64,000 nt of DNA from Trebouxia sp. TZW2008 (taxonomy: Eukaryota > Chlorophyta > Trebouxiophyceae > Trebouxiales > Trebouxiaceae). How positions within the stretch are numbered: the stretch's first letter is position 1; the number at the start of each line of letters is the position of its first letter. Below the pieces are notes generated by a model. That model saw only the letters and a program-made list of their open reading frames with translations, was not told the origin of the DNA and made no database searches. The stretch is from NCBI GenBank assembly GCA_002118135.1, contig BDIU01000398.1, positions 117,706 to 181,705 on the forward strand, in the 5' to 3' direction. This document shows, piece after piece, positions 46,427 to 59,362 of this stretch. Both the position numbers and the translations under genes were made by a program.

Positions 46427-49400
46427 ATGACAACAGCAGGCGCGGCGTCCACGATGGTGGACGCTGCTAAGATGCACAGCATGGACCGAGAAATGTCTGT
46501 GCGGCTGTCAAGCAATGATCTTGGACTCCCAGCTATGGAGTCAGGCTCGCACGCGACAACAGCGTGTTGGAGAAAGGCTTTGGACAACGTCGTACCTGCC
46601 TGTGTAGTGCTGAAGTACGCGGGCTGCTTATCGAGCTGCAACGAGCTATGCCTGCCGCTGTTGACCTTACTTTGGCTTCTGTGATCTGCAGAGTCACGCA
46701 GACTCGAAGTTTTGACACGGAGCTAGCATCATCGTCCTATGCCACAGGTTTTGTGGTAGACAAACAGCGTGGTCTGATACTGACCAATCGGCATGTTGTC
46801 ACACCAGGTATTGCAACTGCAGATACAGTTGAACATCTTGTCAGCTATTCTCTGTGAGTTAATCAACGTGACTGTACACCGGTCCTTTGCTGGTCCTGGC
46901 CTCACATTTGATCAACATATTAGTACGCAAGCTGTGCAGCAGTCTCACTTTGCTAGTCGCAGCAGTGCGACACCTGAAGTCACTGATGTTTTGACCACTC
47001 AGAGTACAATCATAATTGCAAACAATGACAGTGCTGCGCTTTTGACTGTGATGTGCTGATTGCTATCAGGTCCTGTCACAGCAGAGGCAATCTTCCTGGA
47101 TAGGGAGGAGGTCCCAGTACTGCCTGTATACTACGATCCCGTCCATGATTTTGGCTTCATGCGGTTTGACCCCTCAAAAGTCCAGTTCATGACTCTACAA
47201 GAAGTGCCCTTAGCTCCTGAAGCCGCAGCAGTGGGGCTTGAGGTCCGTGTAGTCGGCAATGACTCTGGAGAGAAGATCTCAATTCTAGCAGGCACCCTAG
47301 CAAGGCTTGACCGAGATGCGCCGTTCTACGGCAGGAAGAGCTACAATGACTTCAACACATGTATGCTACCCCAACCACTGCTGCTGTATGCATCTGCCTA
47401 AAGTATGAGCACTGCACTGTGCAAGTGTGTGATAGCTCATAATGATGGCATACACAAGAACAGTGGCATTTCAAATAACAGGAAAGTGCCTGGCACCAAG
47501 CCCCTCGTTACGTATTGGCGACAGTCACTTCGTGCACACTGTTTGGCGTCATCTCTGATGGCTATCAGTAAACAAGCTTGCTTTGTGCTCCACCACTGCT
47601 GGGACTTTACATCAATGGTACAAAGTGTTTGTATGCATTCCGTTGTACAGCGCTGAGCAAGGTTTGTTGCCCTGGCAACAGCCTTGCAGCTTGTTTCTCT
47701 AATCAATGCATGTTCAGCCTTCAGGAAGGTATATTTTGCCATGCAGTCTACTTGCAAGCTGGTTCTGGCTCCAAGGGCGGATCCAGCGGCTCCCCAGTAG
47801 TAGACTGCAATGGTCAGGCTGTTGCCCTTAATGCTGGTGGCAAGGACAAGGCCTCTTCAGCTTTCTACCTGCCTCTGCAGCGAGTGGTCAGAGCCCTGCA
47901 GATCATCCAGGTGAGCAGCCTGCCTTGCATTACTGTCTAAAGGCGCTCTTGATGTGCATCTGTCCAGCATGGTAGGCGTGACCAGGAGGGACTGCAGCAT
48001 CCCTAATCACGGAGGACATCGACTTGCTCACTATCTGCACATCTGATAAAGCAAATGACTTACCTAGAGGGAAGCCAGCTCTGCTTTGACGGCAAGCATT
48101 GATTCATCTGATGCATGCCTAAGCATAGTGTGCATGTGCATTCAGAGGGGAGCAGGGGATGGCCCTGAGTGGCAGTGGGGCTCCTGCCACATCCCCCGGG
48201 GTGACCTGCAGACCACTTTCCTGTTCAAGGGGTTTGATGAGGCCCGCCGCCTGGGCCTCAACAGGGACACTGAAGCAGAAGTGCGTGCTGCGCTTGCAGC
48301 AAATGGAGGCGGCAGTTCTGCATCAGGTCAGCCCTGCTCTTTACTGACAGCTTCAAGGCAGCTGCATGGCATTTCACTGATGCTGCAACACGCTGTTGGT
48401 TGTGCATGTCCACTTGCTCGGCATGCATGTATCCTGACTACGCATGCAAGTACACTGCAGTATATGCATCTCAGTAGTCATCATCCAAGCATCCTCTGGA
48501 CAGACATTGTTGGGCCATTTACTTTGAGGCAGCCCAAGCTGCTGTGACACACCTGCTCTGACGCGTTCAAATTCGCACATGGCAGGACAACGTTGCATAA
48601 ATTTGCACATGGCAGGACAACACTGCATGCTGCTGCAAGTTGTTCAGTTGCAAGGAGCAGACAATGCAATTTCAAGAATGACACAAGTCACTACAATCAC
48701 CTTGAGGTCAAGCTGACCAGAGATCTCATTCAACAAGAGTACTACCTGCTCCACAGGTACAGCAAACAATGCAAGCACAGGCATGCTGGTTGTGGACAGC
48801 ACAGTACCTGGCAGCTTTGCTGAAGGATTGCTAGAGCCTGGTGACATTGTCACAAAGGTGGAAGGCAGGGTCGTCACCCACTTCCTGGCTCTTGAGGAAA
48901 TCCTGGACTCTTCAGTTGGTGGGACAGTCTCATTGGAATTGGAAAGAGGAGGCAAAGCCTTTCAAGCAAATGTCAAGGTATTGCCCCAACCTTCACAGGC
49001 CATGCCATCAACCCAGCAGATTTGGGAGCTACACAGCTGCAGGGACTATTGCCAAGCATTGGCTTGTGTACAACTTGCAAAGCAATGTCTGCCAAGTCTT
49101 CAACGCCAACACTGCAAACTACACGAGCATCTCATCCACCTGCAGGATGCATGCCAGGGCAATAGCGCTCTATGAACAGCTGTGGGATGCATACACAATC
49201 TGCATACGTGCTGCAGGCAACTTCAGTTGCCAGCATGCTATGCAATTGTTGTTCAAGTGCTACAAGGCACTTGTGCTGCAAGGGGCTTTGACTACTAACA
49301 GCACAATCCAGGACTCTGTGTCCAGTTGTCAGTTGCATGGATATGCATGTTGTGAAATACGTGCTTTCTGCCCAATAGTCACCACTTGCTATCACTAGCC

Positions 49401-52400
49401 TGCCATCTGGCTGCAGGTCCAGGACCTACATGCAGTGACCCCAGCACGCTTCCTGGAGGCATCTGGCTCCATCATGCACGCCCTGTCGTACCAGCAAGCC
49501 CGCAATGCCCGTCTTGCTGTCGGCCAGGTATCTTTTAGGCAAAAGCAGTCTCTACCTATTTTGCAACTGTTGACGTCAAGCGCAGCGTTGACCGCTGCCA
49601 TGCTCTACTCTGATACCGCCAGCTCACCTTTGCGTTTCCCACATTGCTCACATGCTTTAGCAATGGCTTGAGCTAACTTATCTCAGAACTGAGCGCAGCT
49701 CGCTCTTGGGCTTGCGCACATCTGACCATCACGCTCAGCATGGCCAACAGACATGACTGTAGGTGATGCCCCCTGTGTCTGCAGGTGTACCTTGCTGAAG
49801 CAGGGTATCTGATGGGCCAAGCTGCAGTACCTAAGCAGTCCATTCTCACCTCCCTTGCTGGCGTCCCAACACCTGACTTGGACTCCTTCCTGAATGTGTT
49901 GCAAGGCCTGCAGCCGGGCGCAAGGCCTACCCTGCAGTACTTCACCCCTACAGACCGACACAGGAAGAAGAATGCTGTGCTGCACCTTGACTACACATGG
50001 TGAGCAGGCTTGGAAGACCCTGTGACATGTCACCCGTTCATGAAACCAGAATCTAAACATTATCATGTATTTGGCACTCTTTGACCAAACACCGCTTTGC
50101 AACATAGTTGCAAAAAGGTGTTGAATGCATTCAGCACTGAACATCATCTAGCTTGCATCTGTACATTGTACGAGATCAATTTGGAATTTGGTGGCAACTG
50201 TGGTTGCAGGTATGGGCAGCCCAAGGTGTGGACAAGGAATGCGGCATCTGGCTACTGGGCCAGCGCTGAGATCCAACAAACGGTACAAAAGCTCCCTGAA
50301 CCCAACCAGGCCAGCCCAGAGCAAGCAGTACAAGCTGAGCCTCTGAGCAGCCAAGCAGAAGATGCAGACAGCAATGAAGCAGCTGCTGCAGCATCTGAGG
50401 GCCCAGCAACGACTGATGAAGCGCTCAATCAGCTTCTGAGGCGAGGCCTGGTGCTGGTGGAGGTTGAGATTCCCCATGTGGCTCTCATGGATGGGGTGCA
50501 CGCCAAGAGCTTTGCAGGTTGCCACTGCTAAGCATTGCCTTTGTTCTGCTAGGGTTTGACAAGGGTCATACAAGCATGCATGTTTTGAGCCTGTATAAAC
50601 AAGGTCAAGCAGACAGCTGCAGCCTTGACCCAGTTTTTCCAACACACTACAATAAGCTAGCAGCGTATGTTGTTTTGGATGAGTTCCTTGGTTTGCTGCT
50701 CCGCATGCTCATGAACAGCAGCAACACTCACACTCAACGTGAGGCGCACTACTGGAAATTGCTCAGGCTTCAGACAGGCAAAGCAAAAGTCAATTGGCAT
50801 GATGCATGCCAGTAAAGAAGCCTTTGCCAATGCTGAGCTGTCTGTCCTGGCTTGGATTACATTGCCTCTAACACATCTTTTGCAATGCAGAAACTCAGTA
50901 CACATCTTTGTGATCTGCTGCAAAATGGCGTGCAGGCAATGGAGTGATAGTACATGCCAGCAGTGAGCTGGGACTTGTTGTGGTGGACCGCAGCACCATG
51001 GCAGTCAATGGCGGCTCCATCATGCTGTCATTTGGGGCCTACCCTGAAGAGTTGCCTGCTCGTGTCAGGTTTCTGCACCCCTTGCACAACTTTGCCATCA
51101 TTTCGTTCGATCCAACACAGCTGTCTAGTCAGGTGAGCCACTGATACACTTCTTGCAAACGATGCAGACAAGGAAAGGCTCCTGGTGAAACACGCACCCT
51201 AGATCATGAGATTCTATATTTTGTCTCTTGTTGATGTCACTTGAAGGTTGTGTCACCATCAAGTCAAGCTGCAGTCACAAAATCAAGCAAAGTGAGCAAA
51301 CTGTTGATGTTTATTTGATGTTGGGCGCACTGAGCTTTAATTGTGACTGCAATAGTCTGCAAGTCTTGGTCATGTCTGCAGTGCAACTGAGAGAGGGCTG
51401 TTCCTATGTCAACAGCCAATGCCAGATGCAGATCAGCATGCTCAGGGTGCTAAAGATATCTTGCATGCCGGTAGCCTTGCCACATCACTTGACAAGCCCA
51501 ACACCATTGACTCAGCAATCTGATCACTTCATTGCAGCATACTCCACAGTCACGTCGTGCAGTGTCAAGCTTGAAGGCAGCAATCATCACATCAACATTG
51601 TATTGACATCTTGAGCTTTGCTGACTGCCTGATGCAATAAGACTGGTGCAGTAGCTCCACGTGCTGAGACCAGACAACAACACAAATGATTTGCTTCGTA
51701 ATCGCTGAAAAGTCGTTGTCCTACCTGTGTCCCTTGACGCCACACGTTATGTGGTCTGGCACGAAAATGCTTAGTGGAAATCATCTCCCTTCATGCTCAG
51801 TACAAATCGGTCAGGATAGCACAGGACCAAACTGATTGACGACATTTGATTGCTCCAGTATGTACCTAGCTGGCCCTGCTGAGCCTGTCTAAGAGACGTG
51901 TAGAATGCATAAATACACAAATGAAATGAATCTAGGCAGCTGCAAGCTCAGAAGCAGCTGTTATGCTCCTGCCAACACCACTGAGGCTGTCCAAATTGCA
52001 GGCATCTTGATTATCCTTACTTTTGTAGGCACAACAAGAGGTGCAAGCCATTCAGCTGAGCCAACACGTGGTAAAGCAAGATGATGAGGTGCAGCTGTGC
52101 GGCCTAACACAAGAGCTCAGGCTAGTGCGCCGTACCAGCAAAGTGACATCAGCCAGCCATGCACTCAAGGCGCCTGTTCCCTCAGTGCCACGCTTCAGAC
52201 CCGTGCATGAGGAGGTATGCACCTGCCTGACTGTTGTTGCTGTCACCAATTAGACAGTCATGGAGCATCTGTTACATGCTTGGGCTGATCTCGTGAGCAG
52301 TCAGTCTGTGTGAAGCAGTGTTTGCTCAACTGACAAGACCAGCTTTCTGCAACATGTGCTGGCGGTCTGTGCAATGGGCAGTACACGTGATTTGTTGCAA

Positions 52401-55400
52401 TGGCAGGTTGCAGTCGCCTGTGCATGAAGTTGCATGTTCTCTTGGTAGCCTGAGAAAGTCAAAAGCAGAGCTATGTTCATCTTCTGCACACATAGAAATG
52501 TTGACAGAAATGCCTGTCTCAGTATAGACCTGCAATGAAGGCAAATCACCACAATGCATACAGGGTCAAGATGGTATTAGCCCTGTGTCTGGTGCTCAGA
52601 CACTTTTGCCATGCAGCATCAAAGCCTGAGCTTACTTGTCAACACACATCCTATGCAGTGCCAGATCTGCATTCTCTGCATGACATGTGATGGACTGCAG
52701 TTGTGCAAGTTCAGCCTACGTGCAGGTGATAGAGTTGGATCATGACTTTGGTGATACCTTCTGCGGCATACTGGCTGACAGACAGGGTCACATGACTGCC
52801 CTGTGGGCCAACTACAATGAGCAATCAGGCAGTGATGACATGCAGGAGTACTGCCGCGGCATTCCTGTATCTGTGATCAAGCCATGGCTACAACAGGTGG
52901 GCTGTCATCAAACTTGGGCATGCACAACTACGTCACCGTTTACAAGCATGCTTGTGACTGAGTTTTGATTGCTTGATACCTGAGTATGGCTTACAGAACC
53001 AGGGTGAGATATACCTGTTACCTGCCCCGCGCTCGTGCAGGCACAGTTGTCGATCAAGCCAACCCAATTCACCAGCATGCTAGGCAGCGCAAGGATTTTG
53101 CGCGGTTTCTGGGCAAGCCAATAGCTGCCTTCAAAAACCTGTGTTTGGCTCTTGCATGCATGCTAGGCAGACTGAAAGGTCCAGCAGTATCAAGGCAAGC
53201 AGCTAGCTGCCAGGGTTTACTGCACTTGTTGAGACATGCATGGCTAGCTGATGATTAGCATACAGGCAGTAGGATTAAAGCGTAAAAGCAACAGCTTGGC
53301 ATCAATGTCAGATATGCTTGAAATTTTCAGCAGACTAATTGAGTTGAGGCATGTGACCCATGCTACTCCCTTTGACAAAGCTTCACTGTCCATCATTTCT
53401 GTGCTGTTTGACAAGCACGTTGCGCAGCACTGAGGTGAGTGTACAACTCAGTTGCAAGCGCATGCAAGAGGGGTTGCTAGCCTCATCTGGCACTGAATTT
53501 GCCACCCACACATTTTAGGCAAAGCTGAACTGTGCCTCACCCCTATGCTTGATTGATAGGTAATTGAGCAGCTGACTGGCAAGCAAGGCGGGTCCCAAAT
53601 GCGAGTGGGCACCCTGGACGCTGAGCTGGAGCCTCTGCTGCTTAGTAAGGCAGCACAGCATGGGCTGGACCCATCCTGGGTCACCCGCCTTGCCAGGCTG
53701 GACCCCCACCGCCCTCAGGTACCAATGCTTGCCCGTCGAATTGCTCAGTACCCAGGGCATGCTGTCCTGGGGCTGCTTCTCACAAGACAATGACCAAGAA
53801 AATGGCCAAAGCTGTATACTCTGTGAGTTCTTGGCAGGGCTGTTGACAATTTTCTGCCTTGCTGTTGACAAGAAGCTGGGCTCAAGTGTAGTACTCGACA
53901 CTCCATGAAGACAAAGGCATCCCGTGCGCGCTGCTTAAAGCTTAACACATTTGCTTTCTCTCAAGGTGTCATGGTCTCAGAGTCTCCTGTGCGCAAGTGC
54001 CGTCTTGTTATCCTGCAAGATTCTGCTCAACAAGCACAGTGGTCCTGCTGTTATCTTCCTCTTTGTCAGATCAGCTTGACTATGACATGAGATTTGGGCT
54101 TGTAAAGCACTGTCAGGCTGACCACAGATGCTGTAGTGACTCATGATGTGGCAATGAGTGCAGGTGTTAAGGGTGCGCAGCTGTGTGGCCGGCTCACACG
54201 CCTCACAAGTGCTCAAGGATGGAGACCTGGTGCTGGCAGTCAACAGCCAGCCAGTCACCAGCTACCGTGATGTTGAGAGCATTGTTGCAGCTGCTAGCCT
54301 TGCTGCTCAGCTCCTTCTTGACCCTTCTTCTAGCCCCCCTGAAGCCCCAACCTCTGCTGAGGGTGACAAGCAGCAATCCACAGCACCCACAGTGGCCAAG
54401 TCTCATGACAGGTCACTGCTGTCAGCAACCGTAGCAGGCAGTTCAAACAGCCCATCAGGCCAGGGCACCACAGCAGGCACAGCAGCGGCTAGGTCTGCTG
54501 ACTCAGAAAGCCTCAGCACAGCGGGCGTTTTGAACAGCTCAGCAGGCACAGCAGGGGCTGAGGCTGTCAATTCAAAGAGCGTAAGCACAGCACGCAAAGC
54601 AGCAAGTATGCCTAGCTCTCAGCAAAATGGCTTGCATCTCATCAAGGCTGCCAGGCCAGATGAGCTCAGCACGTCTCAGCTTGAGTCAGGTGCTGAGGAG
54701 CAGCAGGGCCGTTTGGCAGTGCCCCAAGTGGCTTTGACCATTTTCAGGGCGCCAGAGGTTCAACAGGTGCAAGTGCAGCTGGGCAGTGAGGATGGTCTAG
54801 GTACCTGCCGCCTCATTCATTGGTGTGGGGCTATGTTTCAGGTACACCTCAGTCTCTGCTTGGTGAAGCAAGCATGTAGTACATTTGCAATTGCACACTA
54901 CAAGTGCACACACCCAGGATGCCTAGGAACACTGTATGCATGGGCATTGGTCTGATCGATTGGTGTGGCGCCATGTTTCAGGCAGACTGTGGCCTGTGCT
55001 AGGCGCATCGTCAAACCTGTAGTAAATTTGCAAGGGTGGCATGTGGAATTTTTGCTGTGTTGAGCAGGTATTATTTGTTGCTGGTGGGACCTGTGCATTG
55101 AAGCATGTGCATGGGCAGTGAGGATGGCCTGGGATACCTGCCGCCTCATTCATTGGTGTGGGGCTATGGTTAAGGCACGGTTCACCTCAGCCTCTGCTTG
55201 ATGAAGCAAGCTTGTAGCGCATTTGCAGTATACACTACAACTACGCACACTCAGAATGCCAAGGAACACTGCAAGGCCAGTTGTATACACAGGTAGTGAG
55301 GATGCCTTTGGTATCTGTCCCCTCATCCGTTGGTGCTGAGCCATGTTTCGGGTGATACAAAAGTGATACAAAAAGCAGTTTCAAACATTGATCAAAGAAA

Positions 55401-56572
55401 AGTAGTTTCTGCTTGATGAAGCAAAGTCGTGGTGCCTTAGCGACATTGGCCTGTTAAGCTGTTGCAGTGGAAGGCTGGGGTATCTACTAGCGCATCCACT
55501 GGTGTGGCGCCATGTTTCAGGCACAGCAATTTCCTGATCAAAGGACACTTGATACAAGCACATTGCTACTGTAAGGACAATGCAATTGGAAACAAGATCA
55601 TTGCATTCTGACTGCAGTGGTACCTTTGAGTGTGGACGATTTGTTATAGGGACAGTTTTCTTGGTGACGATTGCAATCGTCATACAGAGAATTTTCTCAG
55701 CGCCATCGTGAGTGTTGTAGTTATGGATAGATTGTTGGCAATCCAACATTCAATGTGTTTGCAGGCTCCTCACAGGCCAGTGAGGGAGCTGGGGTTTGCA
55801 CCTGAGCAAGCAGGTGTGTACGTGTCACGCTGGCATCATGGCTCCCCAGCGCACCGCTACAACTTGTACGCTCTGCACTGGCTCACAGAGATCAACGGCA
55901 TGCCAGTGCCTGACCTGGACGCCTTTGTGGACATCATCAAGACCCTGCCTGACAAGAGCTTTGCACGCCTGAAGCTTTGTCAGCTGGAAACCACCAAGAC
56001 CAAGGTCAGCATGCTGGCCTGAAACTTTGCTTTTTTTGCCATGACACAGGGCACACCAGTCAGCCATCAGGTTTCTGGTGAGCAGGGGCACCTTTTCCAC
56101 CCTGTTTCTGGTAGTGAGGACGCACTGAGGAACTGCATCACTGTTCTGCAATTGGGCACTCAGCAGTTGCAGCAATCAAATGCTCCATCATGTCCAAAGC
56201 CTCAAATAGCGAAAAGGCAATGCCAGTGCGGTTCAATGACCTGCAACGGAGCCAGCACATGGCATGCATACAGCCACGTCCCCAATGCCAGTAATGTCAG
56301 AGCAGCACTTCGCACAGCTGATACATGCTTTGATGCAAACAATTTGCTCATGTGCAATGAATCGCTGCATGTGTTGCTTGTAGATGAATTTGATGTAGAT
56401 GAATTTGATGTAGATGCATTTGATGCTTTGTGTGATACTGGCATTGCTGCAGGTTCTGAGCATCAAGCTGGACCTTCAATACTGGCCTACTGTTGAATTG
56501 AGGCTTGACCCAAGCAAAGCTGCCTGGTCCCGTACTATCATTAGTGCACAGGCGGCTCAAGCCTGCTTGTAG
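46427..56572 (+). CDS. DEG7: DEG7-type serine protease with degenerate second protease domain and PDZ domains, about 1181 aa
   Basis: Sixteen exons join in phase: 46427-46614, 46692-46807, 47070-47360, 47747-47910, 48146-48326, 48757-48977, 49417-49527, 49785-49999, 50210-50517, 50936-51132, 52029-52214, 52726-52896, 53560-53718, 54164-54841, 55765-56004, 56453-56572. The first trypsin-like domain keeps all catalytic residues: His97 (ILTNRHVV), Asp128 ([12 protein letters not shown]) and Ser212 (GGSSGSPV). PDZ domains follow (e.g. [18 protein letters not shown]). The second protease-like half has HNFAIISFD and [11 protein letters not shown] but no triad. The C-terminal PDZ includes [17 protein letters not shown]. 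Order and motifs match plant DEG7, a chloroplast protease linked to photosystem II repair. A 160-residue Ser/Ala/Thr-rich insert in exon 14 is unusual. An in-frame ATG at 46307 would add 40 residues. Confidence 0.93.
54800..55525 (+). repeat. Five copies of the 3' end of DEG7 exon 14
   Basis: The block encoding [11 protein letters not shown] plus donor recurs with TGGTGT/GC anchors at 54821, 54961, 55154, 55331 and 55500 (periods 140-193 bp). Only the first continues the reading frame; others carry frameshifts or a changed junction. Confidence 0.85.
55560..55695 (+). mobile_element. MITE-like element in a DEG7 intron
   Basis: It contains GTAAGGACAATG and TTGCATTCTGACTGCAGTGG, shared with the copy at 9858-10034, and ends in ATACAGAGAATTTTCTC. 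It lies in the intron just after the exon-14 repeat array. Confidence 0.55.
56384..56432 (+). repeat. 15-bp minisatellite (GATGTAGATGAATTT)
   Basis: Three near-perfect units lie in the last DEG7 intron, just before its acceptor. Confidence 0.85.
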
Positions 56573-56785
56573 ATTCACATTGCTATCCTGTAACTGCTGT
56601 GCTTGTCAGGCAAAGCTCAAGTGCCTGCAGCCTGAAATATACATTTTGTATCATCATGTTTGTATCATCTTTCATCGCAATTCATGCTACATTTTCTGTG
56701 ATTGCCTGCTGTGAGGCTGACAATGTGTATACTATTGAGTGTGTGTATTATCTGCCGTGTGATTCAGCACAGACACCAAATGGCT

Positions 56786-56790
56786 TGTAA
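56786..56790 (+). terminator. Putative TGTAA polyadenylation signal of DEG7
   Basis: TGTAA followed by an AATAAA-like CAATAAAG lies 214 nt past the DEG7 stop codon. Confidence 0.45.
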
Positions 56791-57386
56791 CAATAAAGTC
56801 TAGCAGCATCTGTCGTTCTTGCATTTGCAGGCGCACAAGCTCACTTTCGCATCTGAAGCATTGTTGAAGTGACTTGTGCTTGAGTCTGCATATGACCTCA
56901 TATGATCAGCAGTGAAGGCTCATGAGCATGCCATGCAGCATGCTTGGACAAGAGTGTGACACGAAGTCATATATTGTATCAGTTGTTTGGAGATAGCATC
57001 AAGACAAACATAACAACAACAGTCATGTAATTTATAGGTATAGAATCGCATTGCTCTGTACCAAGAAGATAAGCGGTCTAGCGCTTGGCTTGATAGAACA
57101 GCAGCAGCCTTTGGGCTAGACCCATTTTGTGTGAATGACACAACACAGGCGTACTTGTTGCCGACAATTAGTAGTCAGGACAGTCAGGAGGTAAGTTTGC
57201 CAAATTGTAGGCTGACACCAGGCTGGCTGACCATACCGCAACACCTGCTTGTGCTGTGGATATCTGATTGCTGCAGGCTGCCTGACTGTGCAGCTCTGAC
57301 ACAATAACACATTGATGTGAGAAGATTGTTACGCTGAGCTGTCATAGCTTATGACATTGAGGTGAGAAGTCTAGAATACTGAGCTG
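56791..57386. other. Convergent intergenic region between DEG7 and the acetyltransferase
   Basis: No gene, RNA or repeat that I can support, apart from a short duplicated ACTGAGCTGTCATAG-like segment near 57335-57390. Confidence 0.5.
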
Positions 57387-58811
<1,425 letters not shown>

Positions 58812-59362
58812 GGACGTGCGTGAGCCGGCAGACCCCCGATACGACAGATCATCTGCTAACAGGCATACTAAGCCCTGTTCATATCGCCTTGCAAGCGAAC
58901 TTCACAGCACGAGCTTCGCAATACGCAACGGTAACACGCCTGTTCGTCAGACGAGCACGCGGAAGCTGGCTTATATGCAAATGGTCGCAACACAGCATTG
59001 CAGCAACGGAGAAGTCTGGCCAGGGGCAGACATCCCGAACCGTGTGTGCGAAGCCGCCTCGAAACTCGACTGCTGCAGAAACTTTGATCAGTCCAATCAG
59101 CAAGCAAGCAAGCAGCAGCGTGGATTGCGGTGCAGCGTCTTCTGTAGAGGTCTGCACAGAAATCTGGTTCGACACTTCAAGCCTGCACGCGCTTAGTCGC
59201 TGTGTTTGAAAACTGGTCGCGGCATTGGACTGATCTTGGATTTGACCAACAGCGACCAAGCCGGGAACATAGATCGTACATTTGGCATGGCGTGCTAGAG
59301 GGCGTGCTACATGAACTTGACAGCATATTTTGTGAAGTCGGTTGGTTTGCTCAAAACTTAGC
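58812..59362. promoter_or_regulatory. Divergent promoter region of acetyltransferase and E3 ligase genes
   Basis: The start codons at 58811 (-) and 59363 (+) are 551 bp apart. The region is comparatively GC-rich and open on both strands in places, but no exon is supported. Confidence 0.45.

Noticed and set aside
53960..54090. Candidate DEG7 exon starting [16 protein letters not shown]
   Set aside because: The exons at 53560-53718 and 54164-54841 join directly in phase and match the family's continuous sequence, leaving no room for it.
54955..55525. Extra copies of the DEG7 exon-14 end as additional exons
   Set aside because: Using them would break phase or duplicate part of a PDZ strand; the first copy joins directly and in phase to exon 15.
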